From Oenococcus sicerae (GTDB lineage Bacteria > Bacillota > Bacilli > Lactobacillales > Lactobacillaceae): a DNA stretch of 64,000 bases. The stretch covers positions 1,426,001-1,490,000 of the forward strand of contig NZ_CP029684.2 in NCBI RefSeq assembly GCF_004102045.2, given 5' to 3'. Shown here piece after piece: positions 1 to 10,875 of this stretch. Position 1 is the stretch's first letter, and every line of letters starts with the position of its first letter. Position numbers and translations under genes: made by a program. Under the pieces are notes generated by a model that searched no databases, was not told the DNA's origin, and saw nothing but the letters and a program-made list of their open reading frames with translations.

Positions 1-692
1 AAAAACCAGCAGCTAAAGCCGATGATCTAAAAAAAGCGACCTATGGTCTATGCGAATTTCATCCAAAATTAAGTCGATATGTCGCAAACCCCGGCTGCTA
101 TGCTACAGCAACTTTACTAGGATTGGCGCCAGTCGTTTTAAATAATTTGATTGATTTAGATTCGATTATTGTCGATGCTAAATCCGGTGTCTCAGGAGCT
201 GGTAAAAAATTAGCCCCTGGGAGTGCATTTATGACCGTCAATGAAAATTTAACCGTGTACAAGGCGAATCGACATCAGCATATTCCAGAAATCGTGCAAG
301 AATTAAAAAACTGGAATCCTCAACTTAGATCCATTCAATTTACGACAACTTTATTGCCGATCACGCGCGGCATTATGGCGACAATTTATGCTCATGTTGC
401 AAAGGGAATACAGGATCCGGAAAAAATCATCAGTCAGGCTTTTATCGACACTTATGAAGATAAGCCGTTTATCAAACTACACGGATCAAATTTACCATCG
501 ATCAAAGATGCTGCTTACAGTAATTTGGACGCGATCGGTTGGCAATATAATCCGGTCACAGGCGTTATCTTGATCGTCAGTGTGATCGATAATCTGCTCA
601 AAGGCGCAGCTGGACAAGCTGTTCAAAACTTTAACATGATGTTTGGATTTAATGAAAGGATCGGTCTACCCATTGTACCGATCATGATCTAG
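1..692 (+). CDS. argC: N-acetyl-gamma-glutamyl-phosphate reductase, 5'-truncated by the window edge
   Basis: Cytoplasmic NADPH-dependent reductase of arginine synthesis, turning N-acetylglutamyl phosphate into the semialdehyde. The reading frame is open from base 3, so the gene continues upstream of the window. The active-site cysteine motif NPGCYATATLLGLAP lies at about 93-137, and the C-terminal part with LLKGAAGQAVQN is intact. A TTG at 123 is in frame but sits inside the active-site motif, so it is not the start. The stop codon TAG (690-692) overlaps the AGGAG ribosome binding site of argJ. It is the first visible gene of the argCJDF-carAB-argB operon. Confidence 0.95.
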   Translation, partial: KPAAKADDLKKATYGLCEFHPKLSRYVANPGCYATATLLGLAPVVLNNLIDLDSIIVDAKSGVSGAGKKLAPGSAFMTVNENLTVYKANRHQHIPEIVQELKNWNPQLRSIQFTTTLLPITRGIMATIYAHVAKGIQDPEKIISQAFIDTYEDKPFIKLHGSNLPSIKDAAYSNLDAIGWQYNPVTGVILIVSVIDNLLKGAAGQAVQNFNMMFGFNERIGLPIVPIMI

Positions 693-701
693 GAGAATTT
701 T

Positions 702-1883
702 ATGAAAATTTTAAATCAATTAATTTGGCCTAAGGGCTTTCAAAGCGACGCTATCAAGGCAGATTTACGCAGCAATTCTGAAAAAGCAGATCTAGGATGG
801 ATCGTTTCGGATGTACTAGCAGATGCTGCGGCGGTGTTCACTTTGAATCAATTCCCAGCCGCACCGGTCCAATTGACAAAATCAACGATTACACAGGATC
901 AAAAACTGCAAGCGCTGGTTGTCAATTCATCCAATGCAAATTCTTTTACGGGGATGCAAGGATTAAAAAATGCTGAACTAGAACAGCAATTAGTTGCTGA
1001 CAAGCTGGCATTGAGCCCGAAGGTCATAGCTGTTTCCTCGACGGGTATTATTGGCAAACAGCTGCCAATGGACAAGATCACCGCCGGAATTGCGAAACTG
1101 CAGAAAAGCCAAAACTCAGAGATCGCACAAGCGATCATGACTACGGATACAGTTTCCAAAACGATCAGTCTCGATTTTGACGGCATGATCATGTCAGGTA
1201 TCGCAAAAGGGTCAGGTATGATCCATCCAAATATGGGGACGATGCTTTCTTTTATTACTACGGACGCCAAAATTGATGGTCAGCTGCTGCAAAAATTACT
1301 CAGACAATTGACTGATATTACCTTTAATCAGATCACGATAGATGGCGATACATCAACAAACGATATGCTGATCGTGATGGCTAATGGTCAAGCCGGTCAA
1401 GAAGAGATTTTAGCTGATTCGCCTGCCTACGAAACTTTTAAAGCGGCACTTCATAAAGTGATGCAGACACTCGCAATCAAAATTGCCAAAGACGGCGAGG
1501 GTGCTTCTAAGCTTGTGACGGCAAATGTTTGCGGTAGTCAAAATGATTTAGCTGCGCGTATGATCGCTAAAACAATTGTTGGATCGAATCTTGTCAAAGC
1601 AGCAGCTTTTGGTGAGGATCCCAATTGGGGTCGTGTGATCGATGCGATCGGAAATGCTGGTGTTGATCTGGCTGCCAAAGACATTCAATTAGCGATCAAT
1701 CATGTTTTGATCATTAGTCAGGGGGAGCTGCTTGAAATGAATTCAGATGCTTTAGAACAGGCTGTTAAATCAGATCAAGTGACTTTTGATGTTTCGGTCG
1801 GCAGTGGAGCGGGGCAAGGCCAGGCTTGGGGAGCAGATCTAACTTATGAATACGTCAAAATTAACGCGATGTACAGGACTTGA
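702..1883 (+). CDS. argJ: Glutamate N-acetyltransferase / amino-acid acetyltransferase (ornithine acetyltransferase)
   Basis: Transfers acetyl from N-acetylornithine to glutamate, closing the acetyl cycle of arginine synthesis. The 393 aa length is normal for the family. The precursor normally cleaves itself before a conserved Thr; here the site is in KGSGMIHPNMGTML, with the nucleophile at Thr180. The residue before it is Gly179, where the family usually has Ala. The oxyanion-hole motif STGIIG is at 113-118. ATG at 702 is preceded by AGGAG at 691-695. No separate argA is seen, so whether it also acetylates from acetyl-CoA cannot be decided here. Confidence 0.95.
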   Translation: MKILNQLIWPKGFQSDAIKADLRSNSEKADLGWIVSDVLADAAAVFTLNQFPAAPVQLTKSTITQDQKLQALVVNSSNANSFTGMQGLKNAELEQQLVADKLALSPKVIAVSSTGIIGKQLPMDKITAGIAKLQKSQNSEIAQAIMTTDTVSKTISLDFDGMIMSGIAKGSGMIHPNMGTMLSFITTDAKIDGQLLQKLLRQLTDITFNQITIDGDTSTNDMLIVMANGQAGQEEILADSPAYETFKAALHKVMQTLAIKIAKDGEGASKLVTANVCGSQNDLAARMIAKTIVGSNLVKAAAFGEDPNWGRVIDAIGNAGVDLAAKDIQLAINHVLIISQGELLEMNSDALEQAVKSDQVTFDVSVGSGAGQGQAWGADLTYEYVKINAMYRT

Positions 1884-1890
1884 GGGGAAT

Positions 1891-3051
1891 ATGACACATT
1901 TGTTTAATACATACAATCGATATCCGATCGAATTAGTTGATGGACATGATTTTCACTTAGTCGATCGCAATGGCAAGGAATATGTTGATTTAGCTGCTGG
2001 TATTGGCGTCATGAGTTTTGGTTATCATAATCAGCTGATTCAAAGATCAGTTCAGGCCCAGCTGGAAAAAGTTTGGCATACTTCTAACCTATATGAAAAT
2101 TCGCTGCAAGAGAAAGTGGCTGATAAACTGGTTCAATTATCTGGCGGCGACCAGCTTGTTTTCTTTGCTAATTCGGGTACCGAAGCGAATGAGGCAGCAT
2201 TGAAATTAGCACATAAGTATACAGGCAAGGCTAAAGTCATGACTTTTACGAACTCATTTCATGGCCGTACTTATGGTTCGCTAGCAGTCACGGATTATCC
2301 CGGTATCAAACAAGGATTTTTTGTTGATACGACTGAAGTTGTCGTAGCGGATTATAACGACCCAGCAGCCTTTGATCTGCTTGATGACAGCTTTGCAGCT
2401 GTCATCGTGGAGATCGTTCAAGGCGAGGGAGGTGTTAATCTCATTGATCCCGATTGGCTGAAGGAACTGGTTTTCAAAACACATGATAAACATGCTTTAG
2501 TGATTATCGATGAAGTGCAGACCGGTATCGGACGAACTGGCAAATTCTTCGCTTTTCAGCATTACGGTATTAGGCCGGATATCATCACCAGCGCAAAAGC
2601 ACTGGGATCGGGTTTGCCGATCGGCGCGATGATCGGTAGACAAAAATTAGCCAGTGCCTTTACACCGGGATCTCATGGCACGACTTTTGGCGGCAATATG
2701 CTGGCGATGGCTAGTACTGATGCCGTGTTGACCCAAATGACTCCTGATTTTTTGGCCGATGTCAGCCATAAGGGCGCGATGCTGATTTCGGCACTGAAAA
2801 TAGGCCTGGTTGATGTTGATCAAGTACTGGCGATTCGCGGACTTGGGCTAATGGTCGGTATCCAATTAGCAGCTGATTTACCGGTTGAATCAATTATTTC
2901 TGATCTGCAGGCAGCTGGTTATCTCACAATTTCTTCAAAACACAATACTTTGCGGCTATTGCCGGTACTTGTGATCGACGAAGCCAGCTTACTGCAGGCA
3001 GCCAAAAAAATAAGCCAAATTATCAAGACGAAAGCAGAGGTTTTAGCATGA
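1891..3051 (+). CDS. argD: Acetylornithine aminotransferase
   Basis: PLP-dependent class III aminotransferase making N-acetylornithine from the semialdehyde. Landmarks are [14 protein letters not shown] at about 94-107, the DEVQTG motif at 207-212 and the PLP lysine in [12 protein letters not shown] (Lys236). I place the start at ATG 1891 because GAGGGG (1882-1887) sits just before it and the resulting N-terminus [12 protein letters not shown] aligns with the family. An in-frame ATG at 1846 would overlap argJ by 38 bp and lacks a good ribosome binding site. The gene is 386 aa and overlaps argF by ATGA. Confidence 0.94.
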   Translation: MTHLFNTYNRYPIELVDGHDFHLVDRNGKEYVDLAAGIGVMSFGYHNQLIQRSVQAQLEKVWHTSNLYENSLQEKVADKLVQLSGGDQLVFFANSGTEANEAALKLAHKYTGKAKVMTFTNSFHGRTYGSLAVTDYPGIKQGFFVDTTEVVVADYNDPAAFDLLDDSFAAVIVEIVQGEGGVNLIDPDWLKELVFKTHDKHALVIIDEVQTGIGRTGKFFAFQHYGIRPDIITSAKALGSGLPIGAMIGRQKLASAFTPGSHGTTFGGNMLAMASTDAVLTQMTPDFLADVSHKGAMLISALKIGLVDVDQVLAIRGLGLMVGIQLAADLPVESIISDLQAAGYLTISSKHNTLRLLPVLVIDEASLLQAAKKISQIIKTKAEVLA

Positions 3052-4061
3052 CGAACATTTTTCAGGGACGTTCATTTCTCAAAGAAGCCGACTTTACAGC
3101 TGATGAATTCTATACGCTGATCAAATTGGCCGAACATTTAAAGGACTTAAAGGCTCGCAATATTGAACATCATTATATGACTGGTAAAAATATTGCGCTT
3201 TTATTTGAGAAAACCAGTACTCGAACACGGTCTTCTTTTACTGTCGGCGCAAACGATTTAGGCGCTCATGTGGAATTTTTGGGCGCTCATGACATTCAGT
3301 TTGGCAAAAAAGAATCCTTGATCGATACAGCTAAAGTTTTGGGCAGCATGTATGACGGTATCGAGTATCGCGGCTTTGATCAGTCGATCGTCGAAAGCTT
3401 GGCCCAGTATTCTCATGTGCCGGTCTGGAATGGCTTGACCACAAGTTGGCATCCGACGCAAATGCTGGCCGATTTTATGACGATCGATGAACTATTCGGC
3501 CATATTAGAGGCGTTAAATTAGCTTATCTCGGGGATGCACGGAATAATGTGGCTAATTCGCTGCTTATCGCTGGGTCGATGCTGGGTGTTGAAATCCACT
3601 TGGTCGCGCCGAAATCTTTACAGCCTGAAGAATCAATCGTCAAAATTGCTAGACAGTACTCGAACAGCTTTATGATCACGGATGATTTGGATCAAGGTGT
3701 TGAGGGTGCCGATGTTTTGTATACGGATATTTGGGCTTCGATGGGTGAAGAAGATTTGTGGGGAAAACGAATCAAACTGCTTCAACCTTATCAATTAAAT
3801 GCACAGGCTGTGGCTAAGACACACAATCCTAATACGATCGTTTTGCATGATCTACCAGCTTTTCATGATCTGAAGACGAGCATGGCACAAGATGTTTTTG
3901 AAAAATTCGGCATTAAAGAAATGGAAATTACCGATGAGGTTTTCAATGCGCCTTATGCACATCAATTTCAGCAGGCTGCTAACCGAATGCACACGATCAA
4001 GGCTGTTATGGCAGCTAGCTTAGGTAATTTATTTATCCCGCAGGCAATGAGTCAGCCATGA
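3048..4061 (+). CDS. argF: Ornithine carbamoyltransferase with altered HCLP motif
   Basis: Joins ornithine and carbamoyl phosphate to citrulline in the cytoplasm. The carbamoyl-phosphate site STRTR (57-61), HPTQ (135-138) and the SMG loop (231-233) are all present, and the 337 aa length is normal. The ornithine-binding HCLP motif reads HDLP (277-280), with Asp278 where a near-invariant Cys is expected, while the following AFHD is intact. Position between argD and carA, with 4-bp overlaps on both sides, says it is the anabolic enzyme. The substitution could alter ornithine affinity or substrate choice. Confidence 0.92.
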   Translation: MTNIFQGRSFLKEADFTADEFYTLIKLAEHLKDLKARNIEHHYMTGKNIALLFEKTSTRTRSSFTVGANDLGAHVEFLGAHDIQFGKKESLIDTAKVLGSMYDGIEYRGFDQSIVESLAQYSHVPVWNGLTTSWHPTQMLADFMTIDELFGHIRGVKLAYLGDARNNVANSLLIAGSMLGVEIHLVAPKSLQPEESIVKIARQYSNSFMITDDLDQGVEGADVLYTDIWASMGEEDLWGKRIKLLQPYQLNAQAVAKTHNPNTIVLHDLPAFHDLKTSMAQDVFEKFGIKEMEITDEVFNAPYAHQFQQAANRMHTIKAVMAASLGNLFIPQAMSQP

Positions 4062-5137
4062 CCACACGCTATCTTCTTTTAGAAAACGGCTCTGTCTACA
4101 CGGGCCAAGCCTTTGGTTTGACTAAGATCGAAAATCTGCTGTCGGGTGAACTGGTCTTTAATACAGGCATGACGGGTTATCAAGAAAGTTTGACTGATCC
4201 CTCATATTTTGGCCAGCTTTTAGTCTTCACTTATCCGTTGATTGGTAATTACGGGATTAGCAAAACAGCGAGCGAAAGTTTCAAAACACAGGCTAGTGCT
4301 GTCATTGTTCATGAACTAGCCCGCCGGCCAAGCCACAATCACATGCAGTTATCCTTTGATCAATGGGCTAAACAAATGTCTTTACCTGGATTGACAGGGA
4401 TCGACACACGGGCTTTGACAATTGAATTACGTCAGTTCGGCACAATGAAAGCTGTGATGACAGATGTTTTATCTGATCAGACGCTCGCTAACTTAAAGGC
4501 CGGCAGTTTAGATGATCAGCAGGTCCAACAGGTCACGACCCCGCAGATCTATGAGCAGCCTGGCCGGGGATTGACGATCGCCGTTGTTGATTTTGGCTTA
4601 AAACAGTCTATATTGCACTGTTTAAAAGCTAGACACTGCCGAGTGATCGTCTTGCCCGCTGATAGTGATGCGCAAACGATTCTTGCCTACCATCCTGATG
4701 GTGTCCTGCTTTCTAACGGCCCTGGAGATCCGAAATCTCAGCATGCTGCGTTGGATATGATTCGGACAATTGAACAGGTCAAGCCGCTGTTTGGCATCTG
4801 CCTAGGCCATCAATTGTTCGCCTTAGCTAATGGTGCCAGTACTTATAAGATGTCCTTTGGTCACAGAGGCTTTAACCATGCTGTGTCTTCGTCAGACCAC
4901 CGGCATTTGGATTTTACAGCTCAAAATCATGGCTATGCTGTCGATGAGGCTTCGCTGGCTGATACGGATTTATTGGTGACTTATCGTGAAGTCAATGATC
5001 ATACAGTTGAAGGTCTCAAGTCCACGAAATATCCTGCTTTTTCTGTTCAGTTTCATCCAGAAGCAGCACCTGGGCCGCATGATACGGGCTATTTATATGA
5101 TGATTTTCTCAAAATGATTCAAAAGGCGGGCACATGA
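4058..5137 (+). CDS. carA: Carbamoyl-phosphate synthase small (glutaminase) subunit
   Basis: Splits glutamine and passes ammonia to the large subunit. The N-terminal CPSase domain occupies about 1-165 and a class I glutamine amidotransferase domain about 172-355. The triad is visible as Cys248 in FGICLGHQL and His333/Glu335 in FHPEAAPG. Length 359 aa is typical. It overlaps argF (ATGA) and carB (ATGA), so the three are translationally coupled. Being inside an arginine operon suggests this copy serves arginine synthesis; a pyrimidine-linked copy could exist elsewhere. Confidence 0.95.
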   Translation: MTTRYLLLENGSVYTGQAFGLTKIENLLSGELVFNTGMTGYQESLTDPSYFGQLLVFTYPLIGNYGISKTASESFKTQASAVIVHELARRPSHNHMQLSFDQWAKQMSLPGLTGIDTRALTIELRQFGTMKAVMTDVLSDQTLANLKAGSLDDQQVQQVTTPQIYEQPGRGLTIAVVDFGLKQSILHCLKARHCRVIVLPADSDAQTILAYHPDGVLLSNGPGDPKSQHAALDMIRTIEQVKPLFGICLGHQLFALANGASTYKMSFGHRGFNHAVSSSDHRHLDFTAQNHGYAVDEASLADTDLLVTYREVNDHTVEGLKSTKYPAFSVQFHPEAAPGPHDTGYLYDDFLKMIQKAGT

Positions 5138-8100
5138 CAAAAAGAACAGATATTAAAAAAATCCTCGTGATCGGATCAGGTCCGATCGTGATCGGTCAAG
5201 CTGCCGAATTTGATTACTCAGGGACACAAGCAAGTCTATCCTTAAGAGAAGAAGGCTACTACGTGATTTTGGTCAACTCGAATCCGGCTACGATCATGAC
5301 TGATAAGCAAACGGCTGATAAAGTTTATATCGAACCTTTGACTTTAGCCTATTTAAAAGACATCTTAAAAAAAGAACGGCCGCAAGCAATTTTAGCGACT
5401 CTTGGCGGTCAAACGGGTTTGAACTTAGCCAAAGCGCTAGCTGAAGATGGCATATTAGAAGAGCTCAGTGTCGAACTGATCGGTACAAAATTAGCTTCGA
5501 TTCAGGCTGCGGAAGATCGCCAAGAGTTCAAAGCCTTGATGAAAAAGCTGCATCAGCCGATAGCTGATTCCAGCATTGCTGAAAACATACCAGCTGCCTT
5601 ATCTTTTGCCAAACAAAATGGTTATCCCGTGATCGTGCGGCCAGCTTATACCTTGGGCGGCACAGGCGGCGGCATGGCCCATAACGAAAATGAATTGACT
5701 CTGATCGCGGCTAATGGGTTGGAGCGGTCGCCTGTGACGCAGATCCTTGTCGAGAACTCACTCGCAGGTTATAAAGAGATCGAGTTTGAAGTCATGCGTG
5801 ATCATGATGATAATGCCTTAGTCGTAGCCTCGATGGAAAACGTTGATCCGGTCGGTATCCATACAGGCGATTCGATCGTTGTCGCTCCCGTACAGACACT
5901 ATCTGATCATGATTATCAAATGTTGCGTGATGCGGCTTTAAAAATCATTCGTGCGCTGAAGATCGAAGGTGGTGTCAATATCCAAATGGCCTTAGATCCT
6001 GATAGTGATCAATACGACATCATTGAGGTCAATCCAAGAGTATCGCGTTCATCGGCTTTAGCTTCTAAAGCCACAGGTTATCCGATCGCCAAGATCGCGG
6101 CCAAGATCGCGGTTGGATTGACTTTAGACCAAATTCTCAATCCTGTTACAGGCACAACGACAGCGGCTTTTGAACCGGCTTTGGATTATGTCGTTGTGAA
6201 GATCCCACGCTGGCCTTTTGACAAATTTACACAAGCTGATCGAACCTTAGGTACACAAATGAAAGCCACAGGCGAGGTGATGGCTATTGGCCGCCATTTG
6301 GAGGCGGCCTTCTTAAAAGCAGTCAGATCTTTGGAAATCGGCGCTTTGGGTCTGATGGATATTAGTTATGACGATTGGCCGACTGACCCTTTGATGGCCG
6401 CTTTGATGCCGGCTAGAGATGATCGTTTATTTATGATCAGTGAACTTCTCAGACGGGGCCAAAGTTTAAACAGCATTCATGAATGCACGAAAATCGATAT
6501 CTTTTTTTTGGACAAATTACTGCATATTATTGAAATTGAACAGGCTTTAAAAGCTCAGCCGAATGATCTTCAGACGCTTCAGACGGCCAAATCTTACGGT
6601 TTTAGCGATCACACGATCGCACAGATCTGGCAAGCTCAGGAGACTGAAATTCGTCAAATTCGTCAGCGTCAAGGAATCCAAGCAGTCTATAAAATGGTTG
6701 ATACGGCAGCTGGTGAATTTGCATGCCAAACGCCTTACTACTATTCAACTTATGAACAGGTAAATGAGTCGATCAAAGAAAGTCGTCCCAGTGTCTTGGT
6801 ATTAGGATCCGGTCCAATTCGTATCGGCCAAGGCGTGGAATTTGATTATGCGACAGTTCACGCGATCAAGGCTATTCAAAAAGCTGGCTATCGGGCTATC
6901 GTGATCAATTCCAATCCGGAAACAGTTTCGACAGATTTTTCGATTTCAGACAAGCTCTACTTTGAGCCTTTGACCTTGGAAGATGTCTTGAATGTTGTTG
7001 ATTTGGAACAGTCGATCGGTGTGGTTGTACAGTTTGGCGGTCAAACAGCTATCAACCTCGCTGCACCGCTGGCACACGCTGGTGTGAAAATTCTCGGCAC
7101 AAGATTAGCTGATATCAATTTGGCTGAAGATCGTCAGGCTTTTAATCATGTGATCAAACAGCTCACGTTGTCGCAGCCTTTTGGCAAAACAGCGACGACG
7201 GTTGCACAAGCTTTAACTGCCGCTAAGCAAGTTGGCTACCCTGTGCTGATTCGGCCTTCTTATGTATTAGGCGGTCGGGCTATGGAGATCGTGGCCAATG
7301 AAAACGATCTGAGCAGTTATATGAAACGGGCTGTGGCAGTTTCTCATCAACATCCAGTTCTGATCGATTCTTATCTGATAGGCCAGGAAGCCGAAGTGGA
7401 TGTTGTCAGTGATGGTACAACGACTGTCATTCCCGGCATCATGGCTCATATTGAACGAGCCGGTGTTCATTCTGGTGATTCGATGTCAGTTTATCCGGCT
7501 CAGCTCAGCCAAAAAATTCAAGCACAAATCGTGACGGCTGCTCTAAAACTTGCCAAGGCTCTGCATACAGTCGGTTTGATGAATGTCCAGTACGTGATTC
7601 ACGATGAACAAGTTTATGTTATCGAAGTTAATCCGCGTGCTTCTCGAACAGTACCATTTATCTCAAAAGCGACGGACATTCCTTTAGCCCAGTTAGCCAC
7701 ACAAGCCATGCTGGGTATTAAATTAGCTGATCTAGGCTATCAAACAGGCCTGGCAGCTGCCAAAGATCAAGTTTATGTCAAGGCGCCCGTTTTCTCCTTT
7801 TCTAAGCTAGCAAAAGTTGATTCGTCTTTGGGCCCGGAAATGAAATCAACAGGAGAAGTCATGGCAATTGATGATACGCTGCCTAAAGCGCTGCATAAGG
7901 CTTTCGTTGCCTGCGGTTTTCATGCTGCTGGTCAGGGAAATATATTGTTCACGGTTGCAGATGATGATAGATCCGAGGCCTTGACCATGGCTAAGAAATT
8001 TGATCGGATCGGTTACACAATTTTTAGTGGGCCGAAAACAGGCAAATACTTCAGTCAAGGTGCTTTAGGAAACCACACCATAGACAAACAAGCTGATTAT

Positions 8101-8337
8101 CTGAAAGTATTTCGTGAAAACGATATTCAGCTGGTCGTTAGTACGGCGGATGTTTCAGATGAAGCCGATAGTCAGGCGATTCGAGCTGCAGCAATTGCCG
8201 ATGGTATCAAAACATTTACTTGCTTGGATACTGTGGCGGCATTTTTAAAAATATTTGAAAGTTCAGAAGATAAGCATGATGAAAAAATCAGAAATGACCA
8301 ACAAAATGGCGACAATCAATATTCGACAACGTGTTGA
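5134..8337 (+). CDS. carB: Carbamoyl-phosphate synthase large subunit
   Basis: Makes carbamoyl phosphate from bicarbonate, ammonia and two ATP. Two homologous ATP-grasp halves are seen (about 1-400 and 555-935), each with a phosphate-binding start ([20 protein letters not shown]) and a metal site ([19 protein letters not shown]). An oligomerisation region lies between them and an MGS-like domain lies at the end. At 1067 aa it is slightly long. The last roughly 20 residues are hydrophilic, look unlike the family and are encoded by DNA that also encodes the start of argB, as if the original stop codon had been lost. Confidence 0.95.
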   Translation: MTKRTDIKKILVIGSGPIVIGQAAEFDYSGTQASLSLREEGYYVILVNSNPATIMTDKQTADKVYIEPLTLAYLKDILKKERPQAILATLGGQTGLNLAKALAEDGILEELSVELIGTKLASIQAAEDRQEFKALMKKLHQPIADSSIAENIPAALSFAKQNGYPVIVRPAYTLGGTGGGMAHNENELTLIAANGLERSPVTQILVENSLAGYKEIEFEVMRDHDDNALVVASMENVDPVGIHTGDSIVVAPVQTLSDHDYQMLRDAALKIIRALKIEGGVNIQMALDPDSDQYDIIEVNPRVSRSSALASKATGYPIAKIAAKIAVGLTLDQILNPVTGTTTAAFEPALDYVVVKIPRWPFDKFTQADRTLGTQMKATGEVMAIGRHLEAAFLKAVRSLEIGALGLMDISYDDWPTDPLMAALMPARDDRLFMISELLRRGQSLNSIHECTKIDIFFLDKLLHIIEIEQALKAQPNDLQTLQTAKSYGFSDHTIAQIWQAQETEIRQIRQRQGIQAVYKMVDTAAGEFACQTPYYYSTYEQVNESIKESRPSVLVLGSGPIRIGQGVEFDYATVHAIKAIQKAGYRAIVINSNPETVSTDFSISDKLYFEPLTLEDVLNVVDLEQSIGVVVQFGGQTAINLAAPLAHAGVKILGTRLADINLAEDRQAFNHVIKQLTLSQPFGKTATTVAQALTAAKQVGYPVLIRPSYVLGGRAMEIVANENDLSSYMKRAVAVSHQHPVLIDSYLIGQEAEVDVVSDGTTTVIPGIMAHIERAGVHSGDSMSVYPAQLSQKIQAQIVTAALKLAKALHTVGLMNVQYVIHDEQVYVIEVNPRASRTVPFISKATDIPLAQLATQAMLGIKLADLGYQTGLAAAKDQVYVKAPVFSFSKLAKVDSSLGPEMKSTGEVMAIDDTLPKALHKAFVACGFHAAGQGNILFTVADDDRSEALTMAKKFDRIGYTIFSGPKTGKYFSQGALGNHTIDKQADYLKVFRENDIQLVVSTADVSDEADSQAIRAAAIADGIKTFTCLDTVAAFLKIFESSEDKHDEKIRNDQQNGDNQYSTTC

Positions 8338-9163
8338 AATTTTATTAGACGGCCTACTTTACATGCGAAAATATGCTGGTCGGACGATCGTGATTAAATA
8401 CGGCGGCAATGCCATGGTTAATGAAGAATTGAAAACGTCTGTGATGCGTGATCTTTATCTTTTACAGACGATCGGAATGAAAATAGTTTTGGTTCATGGT
8501 GGTGGTCCAGCTATCGATCAAGCGATGTCCAGACTGAATAAACCGACGAAATTTATTGATGGTTTGCGATATACAGACGGGGATGATATTCAAATCATTA
8601 ATGCTGTTTTATCCGGGCAAGTCAATAAAAGCCTCGTAGCCGATTTACATAAAATAGGTGCTAGGGCGATTGGTTTATCGGGCGCAGATGGTCATTTAAT
8701 TCAAACAAAACAATTGTCAACGGAACTGGGTTATGTCGGCAAGATCTCAAAAATTGATGCCGAGGCGATCAAATTGCTTTTGAATGCCAACTATATTCCT
8801 GTGATCGCAAGTATCGGCATTGATGATCGTGGCCAGCTGTATAACGTTAATGCTGATACAGCTGCCTCTGAAATCGCAGCTGCACTGAATGCTGAACAAT
8901 TTATTTTGATGACTGATGTCCGCGGGATATTGCGCGATATCAAGGATCCTGATTCTCTTTATCACGAATTATCTGTCGACCAGGTGCAGCAAATGCTTGG
9001 CTCAGGTGCTTTAAAGGGCGGCATGATTCCGAAAATAAGAGCTATTATTGCTGCTATCAACAACGGCTTAAAAGAAGCTGTTATTTTAGATGGCCGGGTT
9101 GAACATTCAATCTTACTAGAGCTGTTTTCTACTGAAGGGTATGGTAGTTTAATTACGCAATAA
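8276..9163 (+). CDS. argB: Acetylglutamate kinase
   Basis: Phosphorylates N-acetylglutamate, usually the committed and arginine-sensitive step. Amino-acid kinase fold with [16 protein letters not shown] and a lysine in LKGGMIPK near the C-terminus. The start is uncertain: ATG 8276 follows AGAAG (8265-8269) with a 6-nt spacer; ATG 8294 and 8306 are also in frame and closer to the family's usual N-terminus. All three overlap the 3' end of carB. Its place after carB is unusual, since argB normally lies between argJ and argD in lactic acid bacteria. Confidence 0.93.
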   Translation: MMKKSEMTNKMATINIRQRVEILLDGLLYMRKYAGRTIVIKYGGNAMVNEELKTSVMRDLYLLQTIGMKIVLVHGGGPAIDQAMSRLNKPTKFIDGLRYTDGDDIQIINAVLSGQVNKSLVADLHKIGARAIGLSGADGHLIQTKQLSTELGYVGKISKIDAEAIKLLLNANYIPVIASIGIDDRGQLYNVNADTAASEIAAALNAEQFILMTDVRGILRDIKDPDSLYHELSVDQVQQMLGSGALKGGMIPKIRAIIAAINNGLKEAVILDGRVEHSILLELFSTEGYGSLITQ

Positions 9164-9208
9164 CGATTGCAGTTATTATTGAAAAGGCTTTCATTTATGA
9201 GCAGACTG

Positions 9209-9217
9209 TGCTAAACT
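9209..9217 (+). promoter_or_regulatory. Extended -10 element before the structured RNA
   Basis: TGCTAAACT reads as an extended -10 box (TG-n-TAAACT) 45 bp after the argB stop. No good -35 lies at the right distance. It would start transcription at about 9224, exactly at the foot of the first long stem of the RNA candidate that follows. Confidence 0.35.
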
Positions 9218-9224
9218 GTAAGTA

Positions 9225-9440
9225 AGGATTCAGTGAGATCCAGTCGATAATTAAGTTTGTTGCATTTCCCGTAAAGGTGAATAGGATCTCAAGTAATCCT
9301 AAATAGCAATTCCATCAGCGTTTGGTGACATGACTAATTAGATTCTAGAGCTAGTTAGATACAGTCATACAGATGTTAAGCAATCAATAAAGACGTGGGT
9401 GATGCCAAGGGCTTTTGATTGTTGATGGGATTGTTTTTTT
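9225..9440 (+). ncRNA. Candidate structured small RNA of unknown class
   Basis: The 290-bp gap between argB and the convergent regulator gene holds no convincing reading frame but strong secondary structure. Stem A pairs AGGATT (9225-9230) with AATCCT (9295-9300) and TGAGATCC (9234-9241) with GGATCTCA (9284-9291), separated by a symmetric 3x3 loop. Stem B pairs CTAATTAG (9334-9341) with CTAGTTAG (9351-9358). A third stem pairs CAATCA (9381-9386) with TGATTG (9416-9421); CAATC can instead pair with GATTG (9429-9433) directly before a run of seven T. It does not show the signatures of tmRNA, RNase P, SRP RNA or a T-box that I can recognise. It may also serve as the argB terminator region. Confidence 0.45.
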
Positions 9441-9453
9441 ATATTTAAGGTAA

Positions 9454-10569
9454 TTATTTACGATCTTCGTTTTCAACGATCAAAAAGCCTCTTTCACGAC
9501 GGTAGGAACTGGGTGTTTGTTTTGTATATTTTTTAAAAGTTCGCAAAAAATAGGATTTATCTGTAAAAGACAAATAATCGGAAATTTGGTCCAAACTATA
9601 TTCTGTTCTTTCTAATAATATTTTCGCGGCTTCGACTTTGGCAATTCTGATGTATTGGTTCAGACTGATTTGATACTGCTGTTTGAAAGCGAGCGATAAA
9701 TTTTGTTTTGATGAATACAAGACTTTAGAAATATCACTAATTTTCAGTTTTTCGCTCAAATTTGTATCTATGTATTTTTTGCATTTCTCGGCCAATTTCA
9801 GCGATTGGTTTTTTGTGTACTCTGCTAAAGTTTGAAAATAAAAATAAGTAATTTCGTTGATCCAAATGTTAAAAGTCGGCAAGGCAGCTTTCAATTCGAT
9901 TTTTTGTATTAACAAATTTTCGATATTGAAAGCTTTTTGTGCAGGCAAACCACCATCGATCACCGCTTGAGTTAATTTAACGACCATGGAAATCAAGGCA
10001 TTTTTTTCACCTCGTACAAAATTATTCTCTGCAAATAATTCGCCAATGATTTGTGTGTGTGTCAATTTACTTAATTCAAAAACCATTGTTTGACGATCTA
10101 ATGTTTTGACAGCGTTGAGCAAATTTTTTTCATTATTATAGAGTTCCTGATCGCTGACTTTGTTTTGCTGAAAGTGGATCCATTCACCTTCAAGATCAAA
10201 ACGATTAACGGTCAGCTGCCAATTGGGTGCATCCTCATTTTTATAAAGTGTATAGACAAGTTGACAGATGCTGCTCATTTGACCAAGAAAATTGATGATG
10301 CCAAAATCTTGCAGAGGTGGATGATAAACACGAAAGTTTGGCACTAAAATGAGTTTTTCACCTTGGCTGATCGGTACGACCAGAAAATAATTTCGCGGTT
10401 GTTTGACCAGAGTATACACATTTTCAGCCGCATGGCCAGCCATCTTTGAAAGGCCTTTTTTATTCGCTGATCCCATTTCAATAAAAACCGAACTCAATGT
10501 TTCTTTGTCGGCAAATTTTTGATATATATCGATGCCAATTGATTTAGCAAAAAGTTCCAATCCCACCAC
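9454..10569 (-). CDS. AraC-family transcriptional regulator, divergent from the pilus operon
   Basis: 371 aa protein with a C-terminal AraC-type double helix-turn-helix (about 265-360, including LKISDISKVLYSSKQNLS and LDQISDYLSFTDKSYFLRTF). The N-terminal 250 residues are not recognised; they probably sense a signal or allow dimer formation. The start is GTG 10569 with GAGGT nearby upstream on this strand. AraC-like activators are known next to pilus islands of Gram-positive cocci, for example in group B streptococci, so control of the adjacent pilus genes is the likely job (inference). Confidence 0.8.
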   Translation of the reverse strand: MVGLELFAKSIGIDIYQKFADKETLSSVFIEMGSANKKGLSKMAGHAAENVYTLVKQPRNYFLVVPISQGEKLILVPNFRVYHPPLQDFGIINFLGQMSSICQLVYTLYKNEDAPNWQLTVNRFDLEGEWIHFQQNKVSDQELYNNEKNLLNAVKTLDRQTMVFELSKLTHTQIIGELFAENNFVRGEKNALISMVVKLTQAVIDGGLPAQKAFNIENLLIQKIELKAALPTFNIWINEITYFYFQTLAEYTKNQSLKLAEKCKKYIDTNLSEKLKISDISKVLYSSKQNLSLAFKQQYQISLNQYIRIAKVEAAKILLERTEYSLDQISDYLSFTDKSYFLRTFKKYTKQTPSSYRRERGFLIVENEDRK

Positions 10570-10875
10570 GATATCAACCTCAAATTCAATATATATTCAA
10601 TCTATATGTAAATTATATCAATCATGAGAAATTTAAGTAAATAATCCTATTTAACATCATATTGTTCAATGACTGTTTTTAACGGGACTGATAATTTGAA
10701 GACGGGCAGATTTTTTCCAAAATTTACCGAATTTATTATTGTTTGAGAAAAAATCGTTTTGCCCTTTCTGAGTAGATTTTGATTAAAAATTACCGGGCAG
10801 TACGATCTTTTTTCTTCGCAACTTTCATGAATTAAATATTTTGATCGTATTTATGGAGAGAGGAGCAACAATAAT
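10570..10875. promoter_or_regulatory. Divergent control region between the AraC regulator and the pilus genes
   Basis: 306 bp without a gene. Near the regulator start there is an 11-bp tandem repeat, ATTCAATATAT then ATTCAATCTAT (10584-10605), spaced by one helical turn. Two copies of CGGGCAG (10703-10709 and 10794-10800), each followed within about 12 bp by a T-rich tract, lie nearer the pilus side. These are candidate regulator sites. I could not fix -35/-10 boxes with confidence. Confidence 0.35.

Noticed and set aside
1846-1890. Earlier ATG for argD
   Set aside because: Overlaps argJ without a ribosome binding site; ATG 1891 has GAGGGG and a family-like N-terminus.
9380-9440. T-box riboswitch antiterminator
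   Set aside because: GTGGGTGATGCC only loosely resembles the T-box sequence, no specifier loop was found and no gene follows on that strand.
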